From the NCBI RefSeq assembly GCF_036421915.1, contig NZ_JAZGOM010000014.1: 64,000 nt of DNA; one strand, given 5' to 3'. This document shows positions 7,881-16,065 of this stretch, one piece after another. The notes beneath the pieces were generated by a model. That model was not told the origin of the DNA and ran no database searches. It was given only the letters and a program-made list of their open reading frames with translations. Both the position numbers and the translations under genes were made by a program. This stretch comes from Georgenia_A wangjunii. GTDB lineage: Bacteria; Actinomycetota; Actinomycetes; Actinomycetales; Actinomycetaceae. Position 1 is the first letter of the stretch, and every line of letters begins with the position of its first letter.

Positions 7881-8130
7881 TCCCCGCCGCGCGCCGTCGT
7901 TCCCGCGGCCCCCTCCACATCGCTCCACGCCCGGCCCTCGTCGCCGTCCTGGCCCGTACCGGCCTGCGCCGGGGCGCGCGGGGGCACGGAAGTCCGGGCC
8001 GTCCAGGCGCGCGGTGCGCCGCGCGCGCCGCGCCGCGGACGCAGGTGCGCCGACGTGTCCTCCACTCCGCACCACGGCCCGTGACCTGCGCTTTCGTCCG
8101 CATCCCACCCGGCATCCGACTCCCCGGGCC

Positions 8131-8158
8131 TTGCCGGGGGAGCAAAGTGGAGTAATGT
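8131..8158 (+). promoter_or_regulatory. dcw cluster promoter upstream of mraZ
   Basis: TTGCCG (8131-8136) and TAATGT (8153-8158) are separated by 16 bp, a good housekeeping-sigma promoter. The -10 sits inside the MraZ-type box array, which fits autorepression. Confidence 0.6.
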
Positions 8159-8181
8159 GGTGCGCACTGGTGGCGGAGTGG
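8144..8181 (+). promoter_or_regulatory. MraZ-box array (10-bp direct repeats)
   Basis: AAAGTGG (8144-8150), AATGTGG (8154-8160) and GCACTGG (8164-8170) are spaced exactly 7+3 nt apart, with a further GTGG at 8178-8181. MraZ proteins bind direct repeats of TGGG/GTGG words in front of their own gene; AAAGTGG with an N3 spacer is the form described for Mollicutes. Assignment to MraZ is by position and pattern. Confidence 0.6.
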
Positions 8182-8201
8182 TCGGCGAAGGGGGTGTGCC
8201 C

Positions 8202-8633
8202 GTGTTCCTCGGCACCCACGCGCCGCGCCTGGACGACAAGGGCCGGCTCATCCTGCCGGCGAAGTTTCGCGACCAGCTCGCCTCCGGGCTCGTGCTCACG
8301 CGCGGGCAGGAGCGGTGCCTCTACGTCTTTCCCGTCGCGGAGTTCGAGCACATGCACGACCAGCTCCGCCAGGCGCCGGTGACCAGCAGGCAGGCGCGCG
8401 ACTACCTGCGCGTCTTCCTCTCCGGCGCCGCGGACGAGGTACCCGACAAGCAGGGCCGCATCACGATCCCGACGACCCTGCGCCAGTACGCCGGGCTCGA
8501 GAAGGACCTGGCGGTCATCGGCGCCGGCTCGCGCGTCGAGATCTGGGCGGCGCCCGCCTGGGAGAGCTACCTGGCCGAGTCCGAGGCGGCGTTCGCCGAC
8601 ACGGCGGAGGAGGTGGTCCCGGGCCTCTTCTGA
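8202..8633 (+). CDS. mraZ: MraZ transcriptional regulator
   Basis: A 143-residue protein made of two AbrB-like swapped-hairpin repeats, each with the DxKGR signature: LDDKGRLILPAKFR (~10-23) and PDKQGRITIPTTLR (~83-96). MraZ forms a ring oligomer and controls the dcw cluster that it heads. The GTG at 8202 gives the family start (FLGTHAPRLDDKGR) and is preceded by GAAGGGGG; the open frame extends upstream through the box array but is not conserved there. It is the first gene of the division cluster, separated from rsmH by 177 bp. Confidence 0.95.
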   Translation: MFLGTHAPRLDDKGRLILPAKFRDQLASGLVLTRGQERCLYVFPVAEFEHMHDQLRQAPVTSRQARDYLRVFLSGAADEVPDKQGRITIPTTLRQYAGLEKDLAVIGAGSRVEIWAAPAWESYLAESEAAFADTAEEVVPGLF

Positions 8634-8810
8634 CCAGCACCCGCACCACCCACCGCACCACGCACCACCCGTAACGGACACCCGGTCCCGACCCCGCACG
8701 GCGAGGTCTCTCACCGCGACTCTGACGCACTTCCCCGGCGCCAGAGCAGGCGGAGAGAGTCCTGGTCGGGCGGTGGAGGGCCCCCGACCACCTTCGAAAG
8801 GGGTGAGCAC

Positions 8811-9821
8811 ATGAGCGAGTCCCGTCCCACGCACGAGCGCCACGTCCCTGTGCTCGCCGAGCGCTGCCTCGAGCTGCTCGCCCCCGCGCTCACCGAGCCG
8901 GGGGCGGTGCTCGTCGACGCCACCCTCGGGATGGGCGGGCACTCCGAGCTCGTGCTGGCACGGTTCCCCGCGGCGCGGGTCATCGGCATCGACCGCGACC
9001 CGCAGGCCCTGACGCTCGCCTCGGCCCGGCTCGCGCCGTTCGGCCCGCGGTTCACGCCCGTCCACGCCGTGTACGACGCCATCGACGACGTCGTCGCCGC
9101 CCACGCCGGCGGGGTGGTCCAGGGGGTCCTCATGGACCTCGGCGTCTCCTCGCTCCAGCTCGACGAGACGGAGCGCGGCTTCGCCTACTCCCAGGACGCG
9201 CCCCTCGACATGCGGATGGACCCGACGACGGGGGAGTCCGCCGCCGACCTCCTCGCCGGCGCCCCCGAGTCCGAGCTGCGGCGCATCCTCCACGTCTACG
9301 GCGAGGAGCGCTTCGCGGGCCGGGTCGCGGCCGCCATCGTCCGGCGCCGCGCCGAGGCGCCCCTCCTGCGCACCGGCGAGCTCGCCGAGCTCGTCCGCGA
9401 CGCCATCCCCGCCGCCACCCGCCGGACTGGCGGGCACCCCGCCAAGCGGACGTTCCAGGCCCTGCGGATCGCCGTCAACGACGAGCTCGGCGCCCTCGAG
9501 ACGGCGCTCCCGCGGGCGGTCGAGGCGCTCGCCGTGGGCGGGCGGCTCGTCGTCCTCGCCTACCACTCGCTCGAGGACCGGGCCGTCAAGACCGTCCTCG
9601 CGCGGGGGGCGACGTCCTCCGCCCCGCCGGACATGCCCGTCGAACCTCCCTCGCACCGGCCCTACCTGCGCCTCCTCACCCGGGGCGCCGAGGAGGCCGA
9701 CGCCGACGAGCGGGAGCGCAACCCGCGGGCGACGTCCGTCCGCCTGCGCGCCGCCGAGCGGCTTCGCCCCACCCCTGACCACCTCAAGGCCACGACCCAC
9801 CGTCGAAGGAGAGCCGCATGA
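8811..9821 (+). CDS. rsmH: 16S rRNA (cytosine1402-N4)-methyltransferase
   Basis: RsmH (MraW), 336 residues, methylates the exocyclic N4 of C1402 in 16S rRNA. The SAM loop is seen as VDATLGMGGHSELVL and the acidic end of strand 2 as GIDRDPQAL. The family motifs LMDLGVSSLQLDETERGFAYSQDAPLDMRM are present in shortened form from ~104, and HPAKRTFQALRIAVNDEL and LAYHSLEDRAVK are typical C-terminal signatures. The ATG follows AAAGGGGTGAG. The stop overlaps the ftsL start as ATGA. Confidence 0.96.
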   Translation: MSESRPTHERHVPVLAERCLELLAPALTEPGAVLVDATLGMGGHSELVLARFPAARVIGIDRDPQALTLASARLAPFGPRFTPVHAVYDAIDDVVAAHAGGVVQGVLMDLGVSSLQLDETERGFAYSQDAPLDMRMDPTTGESAADLLAGAPESELRRILHVYGEERFAGRVAAAIVRRRAEAPLLRTGELAELVRDAIPAATRRTGGHPAKRTFQALRIAVNDELGALETALPRAVEALAVGGRLVVLAYHSLEDRAVKTVLARGATSSAPPDMPVEPPSHRPYLRLLTRGAEEADADERERNPRATSVRLRAAERLRPTPDHLKATTHRRRRAA

Positions 9822-10213
9822 GTGCGTTGCCGGCCCGCGCAGCGAGCACCGAGACGTGGCGCACGTGGCAGCCGAGGCTGCGCGTCGTGCGCAACCCCGC
9901 CCCGGCGCGCTCGCTCATGCCGTACTTCCTCCTGTGCGCGGCGATCCTCCTCGGCTCGCTCGTGGGCGCCCTGCTGCTCAACACCCAGATGGCCGTCGGC
10001 GCCTACGAGCTCCACGACTCCCAGCGCGAGCTCAACCGCCTCGTCGAGACGGAGGCGTCGCTGCGCCAGCAGGTGGAGGTGGCGGGCTCGCCGGCCACGC
10101 TGCAGCGCTCCGCCGAGGAGCTCGGCATGGTGCCCGCCGACTCGATCGGGTTCATCCGCCTCGCCGACGGCTCCGTCCTCGGTGACCCGGTCCCGGCCGG
10201 GGCCGCCGAGTGA
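9818..10213 (+). CDS. ftsL: FtsL-like divisome protein
   Basis: A 131-residue bitopic membrane protein: a ~34-residue basic cytoplasmic tail, one TM segment (~35-57, YFLLCAAILLGSLVGALLL) and an extracytoplasmic helical region suited to a coiled coil (LHDSQRELNRLVETEASLRQQVE). Sequence conservation in FtsL is weak, so the call rests on topology, size and position between rsmH and ftsI. FtsL joins FtsQ and FtsB to activate FtsWI. Both ends show 4-nt translational coupling (ATGA at the start, GTGA at the end). Confidence 0.82.
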   Translation: MSALPARAASTETWRTWQPRLRVVRNPAPARSLMPYFLLCAAILLGSLVGALLLNTQMAVGAYELHDSQRELNRLVETEASLRQQVEVAGSPATLQRSAEELGMVPADSIGFIRLADGSVLGDPVPAGAAE

Positions 10214-11964
10214 CCGCCGGTGCGGGCCTCGCCCGCCGCCAGAACCTCGTCCTCGTCGCCGTCCTCGCGGTCATGATGGTGTTCGGCGGGCGGCTCGTCT
10301 ACGTCCAGGCGGTCGAGGGGCCCCAGCTGGCCGAGGAGGCGCTCGACAAGCGGCTGTCGTACTCGACCCTGCAGGCCCCGCGCGGCGACATCCTCGACGC
10401 GAACGGCGAGATCCTCGCCACCTCGGTCCAGCGGTACAACGTCGGCGTCAACCAGCGGATGATCCGCGACTTCACCACCGAGGTCGACGGCGAGCAGAAG
10501 ACCGGGGCCGTGGCCGCCGCAGCGCTCCTCGCCCCGCTCCTCGGCCGCGACGCCGCTGAGCTGGGCGCGCAGATGGTGGGCGACTCCACGTTCGTCTACC
10601 TCGCGAAGGGCCTCACGCCGGACCAGTGGCGGGAGGTCAGGGCGCTCGGGATCCCGGGGATCGAGCCCGAGGCGACGACCGAGCGGATCTACCCCAACGG
10701 CAACACCGCGGGGAACGTCGTCGGCTTCGTCGGGCGGGACGGTGAGGGTCTCGCGGGGCTCGAGCTCGCGTTCGAGGACGAGCTCGAGGGCGTCGAGGGC
10801 AGCAGCGTCGTCGAGATCGGCCTGCACGGTCAGCGCATCCCCGCCGGCCAGCGCTCGATGACGCCGAGCCAGGCCGGGCAGACGATCCACACGACGATCG
10901 ACCGCGACATCCAGTTCCGGGCCCAGCAGGTCATCGACGAGTCCACGGCGACGTACGGCGCCGCCTGGGGTGCCGTCGTCGTCCAGGAGATCGCGACCGG
11001 GCGGATCATCGCCCTCGCCGACTCCGGCGCCGTCGACCCGAACAACTACCAGGCCACCGCACCGGAGGCGCGCGGCTCACGCGCCGTGCAGGCCGCCTAC
11101 GAGCCCGGCTCGACGGGGAAGGTCCCGACCTTCGCGAGCGCGCTCGAGACCGGGGTCGTCGAGCCGACGACGGTCTTCACCACCCCGGACCGGTTCACGA
11201 CGCCGTCGGGCCAGACCTTCTCCGACGCGGACCCGCACGCGACCGAGGACATGACGGTCGCGGGCATCCTCGCGACGTCCTCGAACACCGGCACGGTGCA
11301 GATCGGCGACCTCATGAGCGACGAGGAGCGGTACGACTACCTCCGTGCGTTCGGCTTCGGCCAGGCGACGGGGATCGGCCTGCCGGGGGAGACGGCCGGC
11401 ATCCTCGCCCCGCCGGAGAGCTGGGACGGGCGCCAGCGCTACACGACGATGTTCGGCCAGGGCATGGCGGTCAACCTCATCCAGAACACGGCCGTCGCGG
11501 CGACGATCGGCAACGCGGGGGTCCGCCTCACCCCGCGGCTCGTCGACGGCTTCACCGACGCCGAGGGCCAGTTCGTCCCGAGCACCGCCGAGGAGGGCAC
11601 GCAGGTCGTCAGCCCCGAGACGGCGGCCGAGATGCTCACGATGATGGAGGGCGTCGTCGCGCGCGAGGGCACCGGCATCCTCGGCGCCGTCGACGGGTAC
11701 CGCGCCGCGGGCAAGACGGGCACCGCCCAGGTGCCGGACGCCAACGGCAACCTCAACCAGACGGTCGTCAACTTCATCGGCGTCGCGCCCGCGGACTCCC
11801 CGCGCATCGCCGTCGGAGTGGTCCTCTACCACCCGAGCAACCAGCGGCCCTCCTCGATCATCGCGGCGCCGGTCTTCAAGGACGTGGCCGCGTTCGCGCT
11901 GCGCCACCTCGGCGTCCCGCCGTCGGGTACCGAGCCCGAGCTCTACCCGCTGCGGGCGGAATGA
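10210..11964 (+). CDS. ftsI: Divisome transpeptidase (class B PBP, FtsI/PBP3)
   Basis: A 584-residue penicillin-binding protein with an N-terminal TM anchor (~13-32), a dimerisation domain (RGDILDANGEILATS) and a transpeptidase domain. Active-site motifs: SxxK as S301-T-G-K304, SxN as S357-S-N (SSNTG), and KTG at K502. It cross-links septal peptidoglycan together with FtsW, FtsL and FtsQ. The SxxK box reads STGK where many homologues have STFK. No PASTA domain follows; the protein ends soon after the transpeptidase fold. The GTG start overlaps the ftsL stop. Confidence 0.95.
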   Translation: MTAGAGLARRQNLVLVAVLAVMMVFGGRLVYVQAVEGPQLAEEALDKRLSYSTLQAPRGDILDANGEILATSVQRYNVGVNQRMIRDFTTEVDGEQKTGAVAAAALLAPLLGRDAAELGAQMVGDSTFVYLAKGLTPDQWREVRALGIPGIEPEATTERIYPNGNTAGNVVGFVGRDGEGLAGLELAFEDELEGVEGSSVVEIGLHGQRIPAGQRSMTPSQAGQTIHTTIDRDIQFRAQQVIDESTATYGAAWGAVVVQEIATGRIIALADSGAVDPNNYQATAPEARGSRAVQAAYEPGSTGKVPTFASALETGVVEPTTVFTTPDRFTTPSGQTFSDADPHATEDMTVAGILATSSNTGTVQIGDLMSDEERYDYLRAFGFGQATGIGLPGETAGILAPPESWDGRQRYTTMFGQGMAVNLIQNTAVAATIGNAGVRLTPRLVDGFTDAEGQFVPSTAEEGTQVVSPETAAEMLTMMEGVVAREGTGILGAVDGYRAAGKTGTAQVPDANGNLNQTVVNFIGVAPADSPRIAVGVVLYHPSNQRPSSIIAAPVFKDVAAFALRHLGVPPSGTEPELYPLRAE

Positions 11965-13559
11965 GTGCCGGGCCGATAGGTTGTCGAGACGTGACTGACG
12001 ACGACCTGCGGCCGGCCCGGATCGAGCCCACCGACCTGGGCGATCTCGCCCGCCGCTTCCACCTCACCCCGGCCGCCGGTGGCGCCGACCCCGCGGGAGT
12101 CCGCGTCATCGGGGCGAGCGTGGCGAGCTCCGACACCGCCCCCGGTGAGATCTTCATCGCCGTGCCCGGCGCCCGCGCGCACGGCGCGGCCTACGCGTCC
12201 CAGGCCCTCGCCGCCGGGGCCGTCGCCGTCGTCACGGACGCCGACGGCGCCGCCACGTGCGCCGCGACCTGCGCCGAGCGCGGCGTCCCGGTGCTCCTCA
12301 CCACGGACCCCCGCGCGCTCGCCGGTCCCCTGAGCGCCGAGGTCTACGGCCACCCCGCCGAGCGCATGCGCGTGCGCATGGTGACGGGGACGAACGGCAA
12401 GACGACGACGTCGTACTTCCTCGACGCCATCGCGCGCCACCACGAGGGCACGAGCGCCGTGCTCGGCACCGTCGAGCTCCGGGTGGGGACTCGGACCGTC
12501 CCGAGCCCGCGCACGACCGTCGAGGCGCCGGTGCTCCACCGGCTGCTCGCCCTCGCCGTCGAGGAGGGCGTGGCGGCCGTCAGCCTCGAGGCCTCCTCCC
12601 ACGCCCTCGCCCTCCACCGGGTCGACGGGATCGTCGCCGACGTCGCGGGGTTCACCAACCTCCAGCGCGACCACCTCGACTTCCACGGCACGATGGAGGC
12701 CTACCTCGCGGACAAAGCGGTCCTCTTCACCCCCGAGCACGCCCGCCACGCCGTCGTCTGCGTCGACGACGAGTGGGGTGCGCGGCTCGCGGTGAGCACG
12801 CCGCTGCCCGTCGACCGCGTGCGCGCCTACGACGGCGACGCCGAGGCGGACTGGACCGTCCACGACGCCCACATCGGCCTCGACGGCGTCGCCTCGACGT
12901 TCACCCTGCGCGGGCCGGACGGGGAGGAGGCCCTCGCCTCGTGCCCGCTGCCCGGGCGGGTCAACGTCCAGAACGCCGCCCTCGCGATCGTCATGGGCGT
13001 GCGCTCCGGCGTCCCGCTCGAGGTGGCGGTCGTGGCGGTCGCCGGCGCGCACGAGATCCCGGGCCGCATGCAGCGGGTGGGGCAGCGCGGCGGCGGGCGC
13101 CCGCTCGCCATCGTCGACTTCGCGCACACGCCGGAGGCGCTCGACCTCGCGCTGCGGGCCGTGCGCCCCATCACCCCCGGCCGGCTCATCGCCGTGTTCG
13201 GGTCCGACGGCGACCGCGACCAGGGCAAGCGGCCCATGCTCGGGGCCGTCGGCGCGCGGCTCGCCGACGTGCTCGTCATCACCGACGAGAACCCGCGCTC
13301 GGAGGACCCGGCGACTGTTCGGCGCGCCGTCCTCGACGGCGTGCGCGAGGTCCGTGGCGACGCGATGCCCGACGTGGAGGAGGCGCAGACCCGCGCCGCA
13401 GCGATCGAGCGCGCCGTCGGGCTCGCGCGCGAGGAGGACACGATCATCATCACGGGCAAGGGCCACGAGCCGCACCAGGAGATCGCCGGGGTGTTCCACC
13501 CCTACAACGACGTGCCCGTGCTGCGGGACGCGCTCGAGCGCCGCTGGGGTGCGCTGTGA
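11961..13559 (+). CDS. murE: UDP-MurNAc-tripeptide synthetase (MurE)
   Basis: MurE adds the third stem-peptide residue to UDP-MurNAc-L-Ala-D-Glu. The 532-residue protein has the Mur-ligase P-loop GTNGKTTT (~143-150), the carbamylated-lysine region (DYFEAK equivalent, AYLADKAVLF) and the C-domain motif DENPRSED (~442). The DNPR-type motif is associated with meso-DAP in many species, but several Micrococcales with Lys or Orn walls keep a similar sequence, so the diamino acid cannot be read safely. The ATG at 11961 overlaps the ftsI stop; GTG 11991 is a credible alternative. Confidence 0.94.
   Translation: MSAGPIGCRDVTDDDLRPARIEPTDLGDLARRFHLTPAAGGADPAGVRVIGASVASSDTAPGEIFIAVPGARAHGAAYASQALAAGAVAVVTDADGAATCAATCAERGVPVLLTTDPRALAGPLSAEVYGHPAERMRVRMVTGTNGKTTTSYFLDAIARHHEGTSAVLGTVELRVGTRTVPSPRTTVEAPVLHRLLALAVEEGVAAVSLEASSHALALHRVDGIVADVAGFTNLQRDHLDFHGTMEAYLADKAVLFTPEHARHAVVCVDDEWGARLAVSTPLPVDRVRAYDGDAEADWTVHDAHIGLDGVASTFTLRGPDGEEALASCPLPGRVNVQNAALAIVMGVRSGVPLEVAVVAVAGAHEIPGRMQRVGQRGGGRPLAIVDFAHTPEALDLALRAVRPITPGRLIAVFGSDGDRDQGKRPMLGAVGARLADVLVITDENPRSEDPATVRRAVLDGVREVRGDAMPDVEEAQTRAAAIERAVGLAREEDTIIITGKGHEPHQEIAGVFHPYNDVPVLRDALERRWGAL
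11977..11990 (+). promoter_or_regulatory. Possible internal leaderless promoter in front of murE
   Basis: TAGGTT (11977-11982) lies 8 nt before an in-frame GTG at 11991, the same geometry as the other leaderless-type starts in this window. It offers a shorter MurE beginning VTDDDLRP. Confidence 0.35.
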
Positions 13560-14980
13560 TCGCCCTGCGGGCGGCGGACGTCGCCGCCGCCGTCGGCGGC
13601 GATCTCGTCGGTGCCCCCGGGGACCTCCTCGTCGACGGCACCGTCGTCACGGACTCGCGCCTCGCCCGGGAGGGCTCGCTCTTCGTCGCCGTCGCCGGGG
13701 AGCGCACCGACGGGCACGCGCACGCCGGGGCCGCCCACGCCGCCGGGGCCGTCCTCACGATCGCCGAGCGCGCGCTCGACGTCCCGCACGTCCGTGTCGC
13801 CGACTCCGTCGTCGCCCTCGGCGAGCTCGCGCGCATCGTCCTCGAACGGCTCCACGCCGCCGGGACGCTGCGCGTCGTCGGGCTCACCGGCTCGGTGGGC
13901 AAGACGACGACGAAGGACCTCCTCGGCCAGGTGCTCGGCGCCGCCGGGCCCACGGTCGCCCCGCGCGAGTCGTTCAACAACGAGATCGGCCTGCCGCTCA
14001 CCGTCCTCACGGCAACCGCCGAGACGCGCTTCCTCGTCCTCGAGATGGGGGCGAGCGGCCCCGGGCACATCGACTACCTCACGCGCATCGCGCCGCTCGA
14101 CGTCGCCGTCGTCCTCGTCGTCGGGCACGCCCACATGGGCGGCTTCGGCTCGATCGAGGGTGTCGCCCGCGCCAAGGCGGAGATCGTCGCCGGGCTCCGT
14201 CCCGACGGCGTCGCCGTGCTCAACGCCGACGACGCGCGCGTGGCCGCCATGGCTGCCGGCGCCCCGGGGCACGTCCTCACCTTCGGGCGCGGCGAGGGCG
14301 CCCAGGTCCGCGCCACCGGCGTCGCCTGCGACCCCGACGGGCGCGCCTCGTTCGACCTCGAGACCGACGCCGCGGGCGTCCGGTCCTCCCACCGGGTGCA
14401 CCTGCGCCTCGTCGGCGAGCACCAGGTCCACAACGCGCTCGCCTCCGCGGCCGCGTGCCTCGCGCTCGGCCTCGACGCCGGTGCGGTGGCCGCCGCGCTC
14501 GCCCATGCCGGCGCCGTCAGCGCGCACCGCATGGCCGTGACCGAGCGCGCCGACGGCGTGCGGGTCATCGACGACTCCTACAACGCGAACCCGGACTCGA
14601 TGGCCGCCGCCCTGCGCACGCTCGCCGCGATGCCGGCCGGGCGTCGCGTCGCCGTCCTCGGCGACATGCTCGAGCTCGGTGACTCGGCCGCCGCCGACCA
14701 CGCCGCCGTCGGCGCCCTCGCGGCGCGTCTGGGGACCGACCGGCTCATCGCCGTCGGCGCCCACGGCGAGGACGTGCGGGTGGGTGCGGCCGCGGCCGGG
14801 CGCGGCGAGGGGCCCGCCCCGGAGGTCGCCGTCGTGGCGGACGTCGCCGAGGCCGAGGCGCTCCTCGGTGCCGAGCTGCGCGCGGGTGACGTCGTCCTGC
14901 TCAAGGGCTCCAACGGGTCGGGGCTGTGGCGCCTGGCCGACCGGCTCCTCCCCGGCGCGGGGGAGGCGACGACCCCGTGA
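13556..14980 (+). CDS. murF: UDP-MurNAc-tripeptide--D-Ala-D-Ala ligase (MurF)
   Basis: The 474-residue ligase attaches the D-Ala-D-Ala dipeptide, completing the cytoplasmic UDP-MurNAc-pentapeptide. Motifs seen: the N-domain VVTDSR segment that binds the UDP-sugar, the P-loop LTGSVGKTTTK (~110-120), the ESFNNEIGLP box typical of MurF, MGASGPGHI, and the C-domain VIDDSYNANPDSMAAAL. The GTG start shares GTGA with the murE stop, and the stop shares GTGA with mraY, so translation is coupled on both sides. Confidence 0.96.
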   Translation: MIALRAADVAAAVGGDLVGAPGDLLVDGTVVTDSRLAREGSLFVAVAGERTDGHAHAGAAHAAGAVLTIAERALDVPHVRVADSVVALGELARIVLERLHAAGTLRVVGLTGSVGKTTTKDLLGQVLGAAGPTVAPRESFNNEIGLPLTVLTATAETRFLVLEMGASGPGHIDYLTRIAPLDVAVVLVVGHAHMGGFGSIEGVARAKAEIVAGLRPDGVAVLNADDARVAAMAAGAPGHVLTFGRGEGAQVRATGVACDPDGRASFDLETDAAGVRSSHRVHLRLVGEHQVHNALASAAACLALGLDAGAVAAALAHAGAVSAHRMAVTERADGVRVIDDSYNANPDSMAAALRTLAAMPAGRRVAVLGDMLELGDSAAADHAAVGALAARLGTDRLIAVGAHGEDVRVGAAAAGRGEGPAPEVAVVADVAEAEALLGAELRAGDVVLLKGSNGSGLWRLADRLLPGAGEATTP

Positions 14981-16065
14981 TCACCGTCCTCATCTCCGGC
15001 GCGGTCGCCCTGCTCCTCTCCCTCCTCGGCACCCCGCTGTTCATCCGCTTCCTCGTCAAGCGCAACTACGGGCAGTTCATCCGCCAGGACGGGCCGACGG
15101 CGCACTACACCAAGCGCGGGACCCCGACGATGGGCGGCGTCGTCATCATCGTCGCCACGCTGCTCGGCTACGCCGTCGCCAACATCTCCGCGGGGCGGCT
15201 GCCGAACGCCTCGGGCCTCCTCCTGCTCTTCCTCATGGTCGGGCTCGGGGTCATCGGGTTCCTCGACGACTACATCAAGATCAGCCGGCAACGGTCCCTC
15301 GGGCTGCGCGCCCGGTGGAAGATCATCGGCCAGGCCGGGGTGGGCATCGCGTTCTCCGTGCTCGTCCTGCAGTTCCCCAACGAGAACTACCGCACGCCCG
15401 CCTCGACGCGCATCTCGTTCGTCCGGGACACCGGGCTCGACCTCGCCTTCGCCGGCGTCATCGCCGGCGTCGTCCTCTTCGTCATCTGGTCGAACTTCCT
15501 CATCACGGCGTGGTCGAACGCCGTCAACCTCACCGACGGCCTCGACGGCCTCGCGACAGGTGCCTCGGCCATGGTCTTCGCGGCCTACACCGTCATCGCG
15601 ATGTGGCAGTCGAACCAGAACTGCCAGTACCTCGTCGACCCGACGGCCGCGTGCTACGAGGTGCGCGACCCGCGCGACCTCTCGCTCATCGCCGCCGCCC
15701 TCGTCGGCGCCTGCTTCGGCTTCCTGTGGTGGAACGCCTCCCCGGCGCAGATCTTCATGGGCGACACGGGCTCCCTCGCCCTCGGCGGGGCGCTCGCCGG
15801 CTTCTCGATCCTCACCCGCACCGAGGTCCTCACGGCGATCATCGGCGGCCTCTTCGTCCTCATCGTCATGTCCGACGTCATCCAGATCGGGTTCTTCAAG
15901 ATGACGGGGAGACGGGTGTTCCGGATGGCGCCGCTCCACCACCACTTCGAGCTCAAGGGCTGGGGAGAGGTGACGATCGTCATCCGCTTCTGGCTCATCG
16001 CCGGGCTGTGCGTGGCCGTGGGCCTCGGCATCTTCTACGCCGAGTGGGTGGCGGCCGGTGGCTGA
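14977..16065 (+). CDS. mraY: Phospho-MurNAc-pentapeptide translocase (MraY)
   Basis: A 362-residue polytopic membrane enzyme (about ten TM segments) that transfers phospho-MurNAc-pentapeptide to undecaprenyl phosphate, giving lipid I. The Mg-binding pair is D97-D98 (FLDDYIK), the second aspartate motif is NLTDGLDGL (~184-192), and the triple histidine H321-H323 (LHHHFELKGW) is conserved. The GTG at 14977 gives the usual N-terminus entering the first TM directly; a longer in-frame ATG at 14926 lies within murF and is unlikely. Confidence 0.96.
   Translation: MITVLISGAVALLLSLLGTPLFIRFLVKRNYGQFIRQDGPTAHYTKRGTPTMGGVVIIVATLLGYAVANISAGRLPNASGLLLLFLMVGLGVIGFLDDYIKISRQRSLGLRARWKIIGQAGVGIAFSVLVLQFPNENYRTPASTRISFVRDTGLDLAFAGVIAGVVLFVIWSNFLITAWSNAVNLTDGLDGLATGASAMVFAAYTVIAMWQSNQNCQYLVDPTAACYEVRDPRDLSLIAAALVGACFGFLWWNASPAQIFMGDTGSLALGGALAGFSILTRTEVLTAIIGGLFVLIVMSDVIQIGFFKMTGRRVFRMAPLHHHFELKGWGEVTIVIRFWLIAGLCVAVGLGIFYAEWVAAGG

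Larger units (their letters stand above)
7605..8143. other. Long non-coding stretch before the mraZ promoter
   Basis: This stretch of about 540 bp has no supported gene; the reading frames open here are low-complexity Arg/Pro/Ala shadows without start signals. It holds a polypyrimidine tract with a G-quadruplex motif on the minus strand (7699-7715), a 29-bp-period imperfect repeat (7839-7880) and several CCTCCAC words. Confidence 0.6.

Noticed and set aside
8641..8670. CACCAC-rich stretch between mraZ and rsmH as a second MraZ-box array
   Set aside because: GTGG words occur on the minus strand but at irregular spacing (4, 7 and 8 nt) without the 10-bp period, so simple-sequence bias is as likely.
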